From NCBI GenBank assembly GCA_039964455.1, contig JBDVXK010000010.1, forward strand, positions 274,362 to 338,361: a stretch of DNA of 64,000 nt. Direction: 5' to 3'. Below the pieces are notes generated by a model. The model ran no database searches. It saw only the letters and a list, made by a program, of their open reading frames with translations, and was not told the DNA's origin. Of the stretch, positions 47,101 through 54,383 are shown one piece after another (positions within the stretch are counted from its first letter, which is position 1; the number at the start of each line of letters is the position of its first letter). Both the position numbers and the translations under genes were made by a program. The DNA comes from CALJFL01 sp039964455. Lineage in GTDB: Bacteria > Pseudomonadota > Gammaproteobacteria > Pseudomonadales > Halieaceae.

Positions 47101-47307
47101 TCCTCTGCAACGTCCTTGTACACTGACTACAAGGGACATGCCGGTGACGTTCTCAAGGCGCTCATAGAACTTATCTGGATCGATGCCATCTATGGTGTGG
47201 ATCTCGATACCTACACCTACGACCCCGGCTACCAGACCGATCTGAAAGCCCTGGCCAAGTCCATCATGGATGCTCATGATCCGGCCTATAACGGGCCTAA
47301 TCGTTAA
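44188..47307 (+). CDS. Enoyl-CoA hydratase fused in frame to an exported esterase-like lipoprotein (1039 aa)
   Basis: Residues 1 to about 250 are a crotonase domain (GEGLDNFSVGMNLKQ, GFCLGGGLELPLGCHFRLA, GLPEMDLGTVPAWGG), close to the paralogue at 48750. With no stop, the frame continues at Met251 (ATG 44938, preceded by GGGGGGAG) into a lipoprotein signal (FAILAILFLGVLAAC, Cys285). An InlB-repeat-like segment follows (YFFLGWKGDS), then an esterase-like domain with LHGGGAG (476) and HGTDAGSF (Asp593 at the elbow instead of Ser), and an SGNH-like part (LMGHSFFRPF, Ser789). A cytosolic enzyme joined to a mid-protein export signal makes little sense as one product. Two proteins are likely made, the second from 44938. 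Confidence 0.8.
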   Translation: MESSLVFTRRDAVAIISINDAPYNRMTLDFIDRLEQLVTEIAADDTLRAVVLTGEGLDNFSVGMNLKQAPQGIERAGGADALFDQRLRVIAAIENMGKPWVVTLFGFCLGGGLELPLGCHFRLAAAEGAQIGLPEMDLGTVPAWGGSARLSKCVGRDHALDMILRGKKISGPEALDIGLVHEVWPLEELKDQAIKLAQELAGQPALAVRGVMEVVMGNEDRPLEYLLQAERAAVHKTFGTPDPFDGGSQFMRARNTAKPNSSKDEYPRFPFAILAILFLGVLAACSGSSDSMSGDAATPCSGESAQCGNPVPDGNIVLTVSEGGSITSNSGNLDCAAGQTCDYPVSGQAFNDTFTVTPAPGYFFLGWKGDSAASLCQNGGSPCVVSLPAAWPDVEPVHTLEPIFEVDYSWAPVSRSTDNIQLTDSETLPVNQNIFIELEYFDNPDYSCGLSGIHTFEVLGPYNNANLNAPLWVYLHGGGAGYYDAGQVYRTQIDLDANAFNHEESFATLQELDPDHPATGNAQQDRTITRRISDRYRVLVVGYCDHDNYSGLGTPYPNNPVGGDVDGLQAAMAAIEYVATNYSTTDIFVHGTDAGSFGAWSVGQAFHQSGVNLTGLIMDSGIVTPRYDQILSEFIGDTGFPYGAGFEQQGLVDKIGIFANPGMPYHPEAAVNAGFDEVPMLVVAGKLDPEAGGNQSAIPAASGAGQGNVEWLYDGLQQAVDAQANSPHQVVLVDGVADAPTMRDVDDTAHDAVDAFVSGVLAGNPPHPSFIVTPPSGIVGQRMMLMGHSFFRPFIDRLPFHVEQAGIVGHSQEKETSGGASGTPLALWNDAEHRANIQAVLDAGDVDLFGMTCCNLELTPEGELVLTPEGNPILILEAYQLWFDYALAQNPDTAFFIGMPWIDFPTDYADATEYGDLWNLFYNTIILPAVDDLRAQYPGVTIYAIPYGQASHELFALFEAGNLPDVSNLEGSSATSLYTDYKGHAGDVLKALIELIWIDAIYGVDLDTYTYDPGYQTDLKALAKSIMDAHDPAYNGPNR

Positions 47308-47328
47308 TTTTTTAAGGCGCAATTATTT

Positions 47329-47394
47329 ATGAAAGTGCTTTTAAAATTCGTCGTTACATTGATTGCATTATGCGTGATGCCGATCAGCTCATAG
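47329..47394 (+). pseudogene. Orphan signal-peptide ORF (21 aa)
   Basis: ATG then KVLLKFVVTLIALCVMPISS and stop: a basic start plus hydrophobic core like a signal peptide with no mature protein. From base 47361 it overlaps, in another frame, the copied end of the NMO gene. It looks like the start of a secreted-protein gene joined to the NMO remnant by deletion. Confidence 0.45.
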
Positions 47395-47438
47395 CGCAGC
47401 GTTTGGAAGGTTTGCGCGCAGGTACCGCGGCTATATAA
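47361..47438 (+). pseudogene. Remnant of a second NMO-family gene (3' end)
   Basis: Reads CIMRDADQLIAQRLEGLRAG to a stop. This is the same as the end of the NMO gene at 43184-44176 with few changes (IMRDADQLIAQRLEGMRA). It stands before an M28-like gene and the second enoyl-CoA hydratase, as the first NMO stands before the first hydratase. A duplicated block whose NMO was mostly deleted. Confidence 0.8.
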
Positions 47439-47453
47439 AGGGGTTACCTTTCG

Positions 47454-48707
47454 ATGATCCGTAGAAGAAATTTCATGTTAGCCAGTGGCGCCTTAGCGTC
47501 ATTGGCGCTCAACCCCCGTAGCGTGTTCTCTCAAGAACAGGAGACCATTTTTAAAGACACGTTAAGCCAGCGAGTCGCTGAAATAATTGAAGAATATTCG
47601 GCGCAGGGGATTCATAGGACCGGTACTACGGTAGACAATCAAAGTGGACAATGGCTAGCTGACAGGATAGCTGAGCTGGGTGTAAAGCCTGAGCTGGAAC
47701 GTTTTGAGTTTGAACGCGTCCAGCCGATGAACAACAGTTTAACAATCGGTGACCAAACGTTCGAAGGGGTGCCAGCGTACGATTGTACTTATACCGATGC
47801 CAACGGGATTACAGGACGCGTGGGCGCGTTGGGAAGCGACGCGGAGATTGGTATATTGCAGGTGCGTCCTTTTGGCAGTGCACCGGAAGTTCGCAAGCTC
47901 TATGCCGCTCGCGAAAAAGGATTGCACAAAGCCTTCATTGCCGTAACGACGCCCGAATTGCCTGCGGGCGGCGTAGCCCCCCTCAATGCGGAAGATTTTA
48001 ACCGTCCCTTCGGGCCACCCGTGTTGCAAGTGGCGAGCGATAGCTGGGACGCCCTGCAACGGGCCGCGCAAAATCGTGTCCCTGTGAAGCTCACTGTTCA
48101 CTGCGAGCGGGTTACCAGCGAAGCGATGAACGTGGCAGCACGGATCGAGGGGCGAGACTCCAGTTTGCCGCCCCTCGTTATCATGACCCCGAGAAGTGGC
48201 TGGTGGCGCAATGCTTCGGAACGAGGAGGCGGGATCGCCTGTTTCCTTGAGATGATGCGTGCGATAAAACAGGCAGAACCTGCTCGAGACGTCTTTTTTA
48301 CCGCCAATACTGGACACGAGTTGGGCCATGTGGGGCTGGACAGATATCTGCAGCGTAACCATGCGCTTATCAAGGATGCGCGGTTATGGGTTCACCTGGG
48401 TGCCAATTTTGCGGCAGCCCATGGGTCCTCGGTAAGGCTGCAGTATTCTGATAGGGCGCTGCAGGATCTTACCCAAGAGCATCTCGACCGTGCTGATATA
48501 AAAGCGGCCGCCGAGACACCCATCGGTCAGCGACCTCTAGGTGAAGCGCGCAATATCTTCGACGGCGACGGTCGCTATATTTCAGTGTTAGGAGGTAATG
48601 GTTTGTTTCATCATCCCCAGGACACCTGGCCAGAGGCCGTCAATCTCGATGAGATCAGCAAATGGACCCAGGTATTTGCAGGTCTGGGCGTCGCCCTCAG
48701 CCGATAG
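47454..48707 (+). CDS. Exported M28-like protein with altered metal site (417 aa)
   Basis: N-terminus MIRRRNFMLASGALASLAL with cleavage near VFSQ: twin-arginine-like or Sec signal. The body follows the M28 aminopeptidase plan, but the ligand positions read MTPRSGWW (for H-x-D), ERGGGIACFLE (for D-x-x-x-G) and NTGHELGHVGL (for the Glu-Glu pair). A standard two-zinc site is therefore not present, though GHELGH could hold one metal. Function unknown. Lies between the NMO remnant and the second hydratase in the same direction. Confidence 0.65.
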   Translation: MIRRRNFMLASGALASLALNPRSVFSQEQETIFKDTLSQRVAEIIEEYSAQGIHRTGTTVDNQSGQWLADRIAELGVKPELERFEFERVQPMNNSLTIGDQTFEGVPAYDCTYTDANGITGRVGALGSDAEIGILQVRPFGSAPEVRKLYAAREKGLHKAFIAVTTPELPAGGVAPLNAEDFNRPFGPPVLQVASDSWDALQRAAQNRVPVKLTVHCERVTSEAMNVAARIEGRDSSLPPLVIMTPRSGWWRNASERGGGIACFLEMMRAIKQAEPARDVFFTANTGHELGHVGLDRYLQRNHALIKDARLWVHLGANFAAAHGSSVRLQYSDRALQDLTQEHLDRADIKAAAETPIGQRPLGEARNIFDGDGRYISVLGGNGLFHHPQDTWPEAVNLDEISKWTQVFAGLGVALSR

Positions 48708-48749
48708 CTGCACCGTTAGATTTGTTGTAATGCCGGATAGGAGATCGTT

Positions 48750-49535
48750 ATGAATGCAATTCTGTTAAGCGTAAAAAACAACGTCGCCACACTTTCCAAT
48801 AATGATGCGCCGTACAATCGTATGACCCTGGACTATATGGACGAGCTCGAGCGTCTGATCCCGGAACTGGGTGCCGACAACTCCGTTCGAGCGCTTGTTT
48901 TTACAGGAGAGGGTGAAGAGCACTTTTCAGTCGGTATGAACCTGAAACAGTTCCAGCAAGGTATTGAGCGCAAGGGGTCAATGGATGCAGTTCTGGACCA
49001 GCGCCTGCGCGTGCTCAACCTTATTGAAAACCTGGGCAAGCCCAGCATTGCGACACTCTTTGGGTACTGTCTTGGGGGCGGGCTTGAACTGCCGCTGGCG
49101 TGTCATTTTCGCCTTGCTGCGGATAAAGGTGCGCAGATCGGTCTACCGGAGATGGATCTTGGTACGGTACCAGCGTGGGTTGGCTCCGCCCGTCTGCCGA
49201 GGGTGGTTGGCCGTGACGTTGCGCTTGATATGATCCTGCGCGGACGAATGATTTCCGGAGCAGAAGCGTTGCATACAGGTTTGGTCATGGAGACCTGTCC
49301 GGTCACCAAGATTAAGGCGCGGGCTCAATCTCTGGGGGAAGAACTTGCGAAACAACCGCGTCTTGCGGTGAAGGGGGTGCTCGACACAATCGTTGGCTTT
49401 GAAGCGAAGAACCTGCAGCAGTCCATTCTCGATGAGCGGGCAGCGGTGCATCTCACGCGCGGAACTGCGGATTCCCAGGAGGGCATGCGCGCCTTTCTAG
49501 AGAAACGGGCTCCAGTCTTTAATCAAGACAGCTAG
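48750..49535 (+). CDS. Enoyl-CoA hydratase/isomerase family protein (261 aa)
   Basis: Crotonase-fold enzyme: GEGEEHFSVGMNLKQ (first oxyanion strand), GYCLGGGLELPLACHFRLA (second oxyanion glycines) and GLPEMDLGTVPAWVGSARL. Normal length, with a complete C-terminus (MRAFLEKRAPVF), in contrast to the fused paralogue at 44188. Both share NDAPYNRMTLD near the start. AGGAG before the ATG. Adds water to, or isomerises, an enoyl-CoA in the pathway served by this cluster. Confidence 0.9.
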   Translation: MNAILLSVKNNVATLSNNDAPYNRMTLDYMDELERLIPELGADNSVRALVFTGEGEEHFSVGMNLKQFQQGIERKGSMDAVLDQRLRVLNLIENLGKPSIATLFGYCLGGGLELPLACHFRLAADKGAQIGLPEMDLGTVPAWVGSARLPRVVGRDVALDMILRGRMISGAEALHTGLVMETCPVTKIKARAQSLGEELAKQPRLAVKGVLDTIVGFEAKNLQQSILDERAAVHLTRGTADSQEGMRAFLEKRAPVFNQDS

Positions 49536-49739
49536 AAACGTGAGAGATCCGATTAACTCAATGTAGGTTTGGTAACGGTTGCCTGTGATCATGGCTTCAT
49601 TTCGAGAAAAAGGACTAGAAATACGGTAATGACAACATTATCTCACAACCCAATTCGCGTCATACTGGACGCAGTATAAGATAGGCGCTTCGGGGGTCTG
49701 AATCACTCGCACCACGCGCCATCAAAAGGGAGATTGAAA

Positions 49740-50165
49740 GTGGAAGTCACGAACGAAGTCATGCCGACAAGCGCTGAACGCATCAAAGAGATGACGTCCG
49801 AAGGACCCGACGGCCCGATTTACATGATCAACCTGCTGAAGTTTAAGGCGAAGGCTGAATATGAAGACGGACGCGAAACTGACTTGACCGGCTACGAGGC
49901 CTATCAGATTTACGCGGATGCCGTCAGCAAGCTGTTGCCGAAGTTTGGAGGCAAAGGTTTCTTCGCTGGAGACGTGACGTTCCTTGCGCTTGGACAGGTC
50001 GAAGAATTGTGGGACGAAGTCGCTATCGCGATGTACCCGGAGCGAGCAGACTTATGGCGCATGTCCTCGTCACAGGAATGGCAGGAAATCTCGGTCCACC
50101 GAACCGCCGGCTTAGCGGGACAGCTGAACATCGAAACCGTCGCGCAAGATGGAGTGTTCGCCTAG
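49740..50165 (+). CDS. DUF1330-like protein (141 aa)
   Basis: Contains PIYMINLLKFK and EVAIAMYPERADLWRM, the two strand-helix units of DUF1330/dimeric alpha-beta-barrel proteins. GTG 49740 with GGGAGA about seven bases before it is a better start than the TTG at 49734. Function unproven. A second DUF1330 protein accompanies the TetR cluster (15127), so this fold recurs beside catabolic operons here. Confidence 0.7.
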   Translation: MEVTNEVMPTSAERIKEMTSEGPDGPIYMINLLKFKAKAEYEDGRETDLTGYEAYQIYADAVSKLLPKFGGKGFFAGDVTFLALGQVEELWDEVAIAMYPERADLWRMSSSQEWQEISVHRTAGLAGQLNIETVAQDGVFA

Positions 50166-50233
50166 GGGGACAGACCACGTTTCTTTACCACCTGCGATTC
50201 TCCCCTGGCCTACATTAACCATGGTCTGTCCCC
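50166..50233. repeat. Long inverted repeat after the DUF1330 gene
   Basis: GGGGACAGACCA (50166-50177) and TGGTCTGTCCCC (50222-50233) are perfect 12-bp complements with a 44-bp loop, followed by a short T-rich stretch. It could be a REP-like element or serve as an RNA terminator. Confidence 0.6.
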
Positions 50234-50276
50234 GATTTTCCGTCACCGCGATTAATTCAATGCATTAGGAAAGACT

Positions 50277-51437
50277 ATGTATTACCTCTATGGCGCACCG
50301 CACTCGGCCTTTACAGCAAAGGCGCGGTCTTACCTTATTAAGCAAGGTATTCCCTTTGAAGAGCGTGCTTTCGGCCACCCCCGCTTCATGAGCGATGTCA
50401 TTCCCGCCACTCAACGGCTGATGATTCCTGTGCTGGAGACTGACGATGGCCTGTTCGTACAGGACACGTCGGATATTCTGGACTGTCTCGACCAGCGAGG
50501 CTTGGAAAAACTACCCTCGCGTCCCGAAGGTGCCGTGGCCCGCGCAGTTACCCATTTGTTCGAGCTCTTTGGTGGGGAGGGTTTGCTACGGGCGGGAATG
50601 TTCTATCGCTGGTTTTTTGATGAGGCAAACATGCCGTTCATCGAGAACCAATTTGGTTTGTTTATGGCTCCCGGTATGCCCGCAGATCAGCGCCTGGAAC
50701 TGACCCTCAGTCAAACGGGCGCTATGCGCAAGCGGTCGGCTGCTCTTGGGGTGACCGAGGTGACAGGCCCGGTTATCGAAAAAAGTTTCCTGGACTTCCT
50801 TGGTGCTTTTAACGCGCACCTGGGGGAGCACCCCTACCTTGTCGGTGCAACTCCCACCTTGGGGGACTATGGCCTGCAGATCATGCTCTATGCTCACTTG
50901 GCGCGCGACCCCTATCCAGCGGCCATACTAAAGGATCAGGCGCAAGCGGTAGTGCGCTTTACCGAGCGCATGAACCAGCCTGGCATCTGTGCGCCTGAAT
51001 ACATCGATTATCCGGAAGGTTTTTTTGCCGATGGTGAAGTGCCTGAGACACTCAAGGCGATGATGAAACTGGTGGCTGTGGATTACTTACCTGAGTTTGA
51101 GGCCAACATTGCTTTGCACAATCAATGGTTGGGCGAGAACCATGTAGAGGAGGGCGCCCCTATATTTGCCGATGAAAAGCGCCCGACACTCGGATCTATA
51201 CAGTTCAAATTGCGCGGTACAGAAACCTCATGCAGTGCACGCAGCTATTCGCTGTATGTGCTGCAACGCCTGCAGGACTGGGTTGATCAACTCAGCCCAG
51301 AGCAAAGGAAACCTGTGCTGCTGGTGTTTAATGAAACCGGTTGTATGCCCTTCCTTGAGCAACGTTGCAGCCGGAGAGTAGAGCGGGCGGATTACAAGGA
51401 AGTTTGGGGCGGCCCAATGCGTCCGTTTAGCCAATGA
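50277..51437 (+). CDS. GST-like protein with long C-terminal extension (386 aa)
   Basis: N-terminal thioredoxin fold: YLYGAPHSAFTAKARSYLIK, then LMIPVLETDDG (cis-Pro) and DTSDILDCLDQ. A helical GST C-terminal domain follows (PYLVGATPTLGDYGLQIMLY). About 130 further residues form an extra region (QRKPVLLVFNETGC) not found in ordinary GSTs (about 210 aa). Catalysis could be glutathione transfer or dehalogenation. AGGAAAG before the ATG. First of three consecutive GST-like genes. Confidence 0.75.
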   Translation: MYYLYGAPHSAFTAKARSYLIKQGIPFEERAFGHPRFMSDVIPATQRLMIPVLETDDGLFVQDTSDILDCLDQRGLEKLPSRPEGAVARAVTHLFELFGGEGLLRAGMFYRWFFDEANMPFIENQFGLFMAPGMPADQRLELTLSQTGAMRKRSAALGVTEVTGPVIEKSFLDFLGAFNAHLGEHPYLVGATPTLGDYGLQIMLYAHLARDPYPAAILKDQAQAVVRFTERMNQPGICAPEYIDYPEGFFADGEVPETLKAMMKLVAVDYLPEFEANIALHNQWLGENHVEEGAPIFADEKRPTLGSIQFKLRGTETSCSARSYSLYVLQRLQDWVDQLSPEQRKPVLLVFNETGCMPFLEQRCSRRVERADYKEVWGGPMRPFSQ

Positions 51438-51507
51438 GAAAAAGCAAGAGCGACTTCAAATTGTGATGGAAGTACTAGACACACCAGATCCTTCAATTGG
51501 AGAAGAA

Positions 51508-52275
51508 ATGAAATCAGTCAAGCTCTACGGCTATGCCACCAGCCCCTATGTGCGAAAAACCGGGTGTTTCCTTTACTACAAGGGGATAGATTTCACCCAC
51601 GTTCCGGTTAACCCACTCAAGACCAAAGCCACCATTGGACACACCAATGGCACACAAGTACCCGTACTGGAAGTGGACGGCGAGTGGCGACGCGAGTCCT
51701 CTGATCATGCGCGCTGGCTGGATGAGCTGTTTCCAGAGAAGCCGCTCTATCCCTTGGTGCACAGAGAAAAAATCGATGACATTGATCGCTGGATTAGCGA
51801 CACCTACCTGACAAGTCTGTTCAGGATGGCCATCGATGGCCCCTTTAATAGAGAATTTGTAGGCAGAGCATGGCGGCTGGCAGCGCTTGTGAGCGCAGAT
51901 ACGCCGCTACCCTGGCCAGTTCGCCTTATTTGGCCGCTGGGGCTGAGAAGGGCGTCTTTCATTCAGCACATGGCCCAACATATGGATCTCACCGAGAGCT
52001 ATGAGGACATGGAAGTTCGCATTTTGTCAGAACTCGTCGGACACATTGGTGACGGTCCCTATATGGGCGGATTGGATCAGCCGACCATGCTTGATTTTGC
52101 TGTCTTTCCTCAACTCGTATTTAGCTACATGTTTGGCTTGCGGGAGACTTTAAGCGCGGCGACGGACCCGGTTATCAAGGGCTGGTTGAAGCGTGTTTCT
52201 GAACATTTGCCTGACAACCCGACTCTTGCCCCCGACAAAATGCAGGTCCATTCTCTGGCAGAGGCTCTGGGCTGA
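51508..52275 (+). CDS. Glutathione-S-transferase-like protein (255 aa)
   Basis: Paralogue of the gene at 37126: LYGYATSPYVRKTGCFLYY, TQVPVLEVDGEWRRESS and WLDELFPEKPL. Start at ATG 51508 is chosen for GGAGAAGAA directly upstream; an in-frame start at 51463 is less likely. The two paralogues bracket the dehalogenase/CoA cluster at both ends, which suggests duplication. Role inferred only from family. Confidence 0.8.
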   Translation: MKSVKLYGYATSPYVRKTGCFLYYKGIDFTHVPVNPLKTKATIGHTNGTQVPVLEVDGEWRRESSDHARWLDELFPEKPLYPLVHREKIDDIDRWISDTYLTSLFRMAIDGPFNREFVGRAWRLAALVSADTPLPWPVRLIWPLGLRRASFIQHMAQHMDLTESYEDMEVRILSELVGHIGDGPYMGGLDQPTMLDFAVFPQLVFSYMFGLRETLSAATDPVIKGWLKRVSEHLPDNPTLAPDKMQVHSLAEALG

Positions 52276-52338
52276 CATCAGCCGATAACAGATACTAAAA
52301 ATGAAATTACACAGAAATGTGAACACAGGAGAATACGC

Positions 52339-52950
52339 ATGTTGAAACTGCATTTCGCACCGAATTCACGGGCCAGCCGCACGCTGTGGCTGCTGGAAGA
52401 GCTGGGCCTGGAATACGAACTGAACCGAATGGATTTTCATCCCAAGGACCTCAAATCTGACGAGCATCGGAATCGTCATCCGCTGGGCCGCGTACCTGTG
52501 CTGGAGGATGGCGACGTCAGTATTTTCGAATCCGGTGCAATCGCCGAGTATATTCTGGAGCGCCACAAGAACGGTGGGCTTAAACCGGCTGCCGACGACC
52601 CGCGCTTCCCCGAGTACCTGCAGTGGTTTCACTATTGCGAAGGCATGGTTATGCCGCCGGTTAATACCATTGTTGTTCACACACTGCTATTGCCGCCGGA
52701 GCGTCAGGACGCTGCGGTGCGTGAACAGGCCCAGCGCCTGCTAGCCAAGGCCTGGGGCCCGGTGGAAGAAATAATGGTGGGGCGGGACTACTTGATTGGA
52801 GACTTCTCAGCTGCGGACACCATGCTGGGTCACGCTTGCATTATGTCCAAGCGACTTGGTGTGATCACCGATGAAGCATATCCAAACCTTAGCGCTTATG
52901 CCGATCGCTTGTTGGCACGCCCAGCCTGTGCCAAGGCCTTTGCAGCGTAA
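52339..52950 (+). CDS. Glutathione S-transferase (203 aa)
   Basis: Canonical-length GST: FAPNSRASRTLWLLEELGLE (Ser/Cys region), GRVPVLEDGD (cis-Pro), ESGAIAEYILE, and C-terminal LIGDFSAADTMLGHA (the conserved N-capping Asp). Cytoplasmic. AGGAG precedes the ATG. Last gene of the cluster; composite repeat copy C begins within about 30 bp of the stop. Confidence 0.9.
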   Translation: MLKLHFAPNSRASRTLWLLEELGLEYELNRMDFHPKDLKSDEHRNRHPLGRVPVLEDGDVSIFESGAIAEYILERHKNGGLKPAADDPRFPEYLQWFHYCEGMVMPPVNTIVVHTLLLPPERQDAAVREQAQRLLAKAWGPVEEIMVGRDYLIGDFSAADTMLGHACIMSKRLGVITDEAYPNLSAYADRLLARPACAKAFAA

Positions 52951-52977
52951 ATAGGGTCGCACCCGGGCTATCCAAGC

Positions 52978-53306
52978 AGCCACTGACTCTAGTCCAAGAG
53001 TCAGCACCCATAGTCGGGCGCTCTAAGCAGTTATAACTCTATGATTTAAAAGGGAAATGGTGGGCCCAGAAGGATTTGAACGGCAGCGGCCGACCGTCTT
53101 CGACCTGCCGATTATGAGGAGCAGGAACAGGCTCTAATTGCCTTACTAAGTTGAGGAAAGCTAGGCAGTTTTCAGTTAGCTGTAGGGGAGGGTCGGCGAA
53201 ACCGAACGTAGGCCGAACCTAGTCGGGTTCGGTTTTTGGTTACGCTGTCCGTAAGTCGAAGAATTCCCACAGAATTCCAGAAACCGAACTCCGAACCAGA
53301 GCCGAA
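52978..53306 (+). repeat. Composite repeat copy C (left part lost)
   Basis: Lacks the IS left end and transposase start. Begins with a hairpin TGACTCT-agtcca-AGAGTCA (52984-53003), then the shared junction, the tRNA 3' half and the full tail. The tail hairpin CCGAACC-tagtcg-GGTTCGG (53213-53232) is followed by five T, a terminator-like form. It fills the 433-bp gap between the GST and TetR genes. Confidence 0.8.
53058..53118 (-). repeat. tRNA-like 3' half in copy C
   Basis: Minus strand from the anticodon loop CTCATAA (53112-53118) through TCGGC, AGGTCGAAG, the 16-base insertion, T loop and acceptor to CCA (53058-53060). No 5' half, so not functional. Confidence 0.7.
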
Positions 53307-53383
53307 TCAAGTAGCGATGCGGTGGTTTGAAATCGTTTGCCTTATGCGGGTGGTCCGCCGTAGTTAAGCTGTCGTTGTTACTT

Positions 53384-54076
53384 CTATACTGAGACCGGAA
53401 CCGACAGATGCTTCACAGGTGGTAGGTATTTCGGCCAGTACAGACTGAGATAGGCGATCATCGCCCGATTGGTTTCCGTCGCTACCTCTTCGGTGACAAA
53501 GCCGTGTTGCTGATATGAGAGTTCCCAAAATGCTTCCAGTATTCGAATCGTGTAGTGGAGTATCGATTCGGGCTGAGGTTGCTCTGGCAGGATGAAATGT
53601 CGCTGATAGCTCTCTACCATCGCCTTGGAGATTTGGGCATCCCCTACAGTATCGACTAACCTGGATTGCCAGGTCCGCAGCGGGCCAATAATAAGCATAA
53701 GGGCAGGAGGACTAGAATTGATGAACTCGCGAGAGCGCTCGGTGTGCTGCACGAGTAAGTCCTGCCAACCCGCGCTGCTGTCTTGCGGATCTATGTCCCG
53801 TATCTGGTTCGCGAACAACCCATCATAGCGCTCCACCAGGGCGATAAATACAGACTCGATACTTGGGAAAAAATGGTAGACGGAACCAGTGGCGACTCCG
53901 GCCGCTTTGGCTACATCGTACAGGCTGATATCAGGGCTGCGATGCTCTGCTATCAATGCGTGAGCGGCGTCTAGAATCATCTCAAACTTGGCGATACCCC
54001 GGGCCTGGGTTGGCCTGCGGAAGAATTGCTCAATGGTGCCGTCTGTATCTTCGTTAGTGATGGTCCTCCGTGTCAC
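53384..54076 (-). CDS. TetR-family regulator (230 aa)
   Basis: Helix-turn-helix region: MILDAAHALIAEHRSPDISL and AKAAGVATGSVYHFFPSIES, then a helical ligand domain. GTG start. Divergent from the TonB receptor/aminotransferase operon across a 307-bp gap with a clear sigma-70-type promoter, so it probably represses that operon. Lies immediately after repeat copy C, at the left edge of the cassette. The operator was not identified. Confidence 0.85.
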   Translation of the reverse strand: MTRRTITNEDTDGTIEQFFRRPTQARGIAKFEMILDAAHALIAEHRSPDISLYDVAKAAGVATGSVYHFFPSIESVFIALVERYDGLFANQIRDIDPQDSSAGWQDLLVQHTERSREFINSSPPALMLIIGPLRTWQSRLVDTVGDAQISKAMVESYQRHFILPEQPQPESILHYTIRILEAFWELSYQQHGFVTEEVATETNRAMIAYLSLYWPKYLPPVKHLSVPVSV

Positions 54077-54237
54077 CGCTGTACCCCTTAATTTGTTGTT
54101 CCGCTTGTCTGCATTGCCAAAGTGATCTCATTTTGGAGGCAAGGCTATCGTAACTAAAGCTCAACTAAAAGTAGATAAATATCTATAAAAACTTTGATAA
54201 GTAGAGTGTATATGGAGAAATAAGGATAAAAACTAGA

Positions 54238-54267
54238 TTGACATTCAAATAAACCCGTATCTATACT
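54238..54267 (+). promoter_or_regulatory. Sigma-70-type promoter of the receptor operon
   Basis: TTGACA (54238-54243) and TATACT (54262-54267) with an 18-bp spacer, in an AT-rich divergent gap. It would give a leader of about 110 bases before the ATG at 54384. Confidence 0.7.
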
Positions 54268-54383
54268 AGTCTCACATCTAGAAATTGTCGCATGAAAGCA
54301 GGAAGACGGACGATAAAGATGATTGGTTACCAGATAAAATAAATATTAATCTAATTATTGGTAGATGCAAGTTGGAGAGTCCT

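Noticed and set aside
53058..53118. Functional tRNA gene
   Set aside because: Only the 3' half is present, with a 16-base insertion in the T arm; no D arm or 5' acceptor strand was found in any of the four copies.
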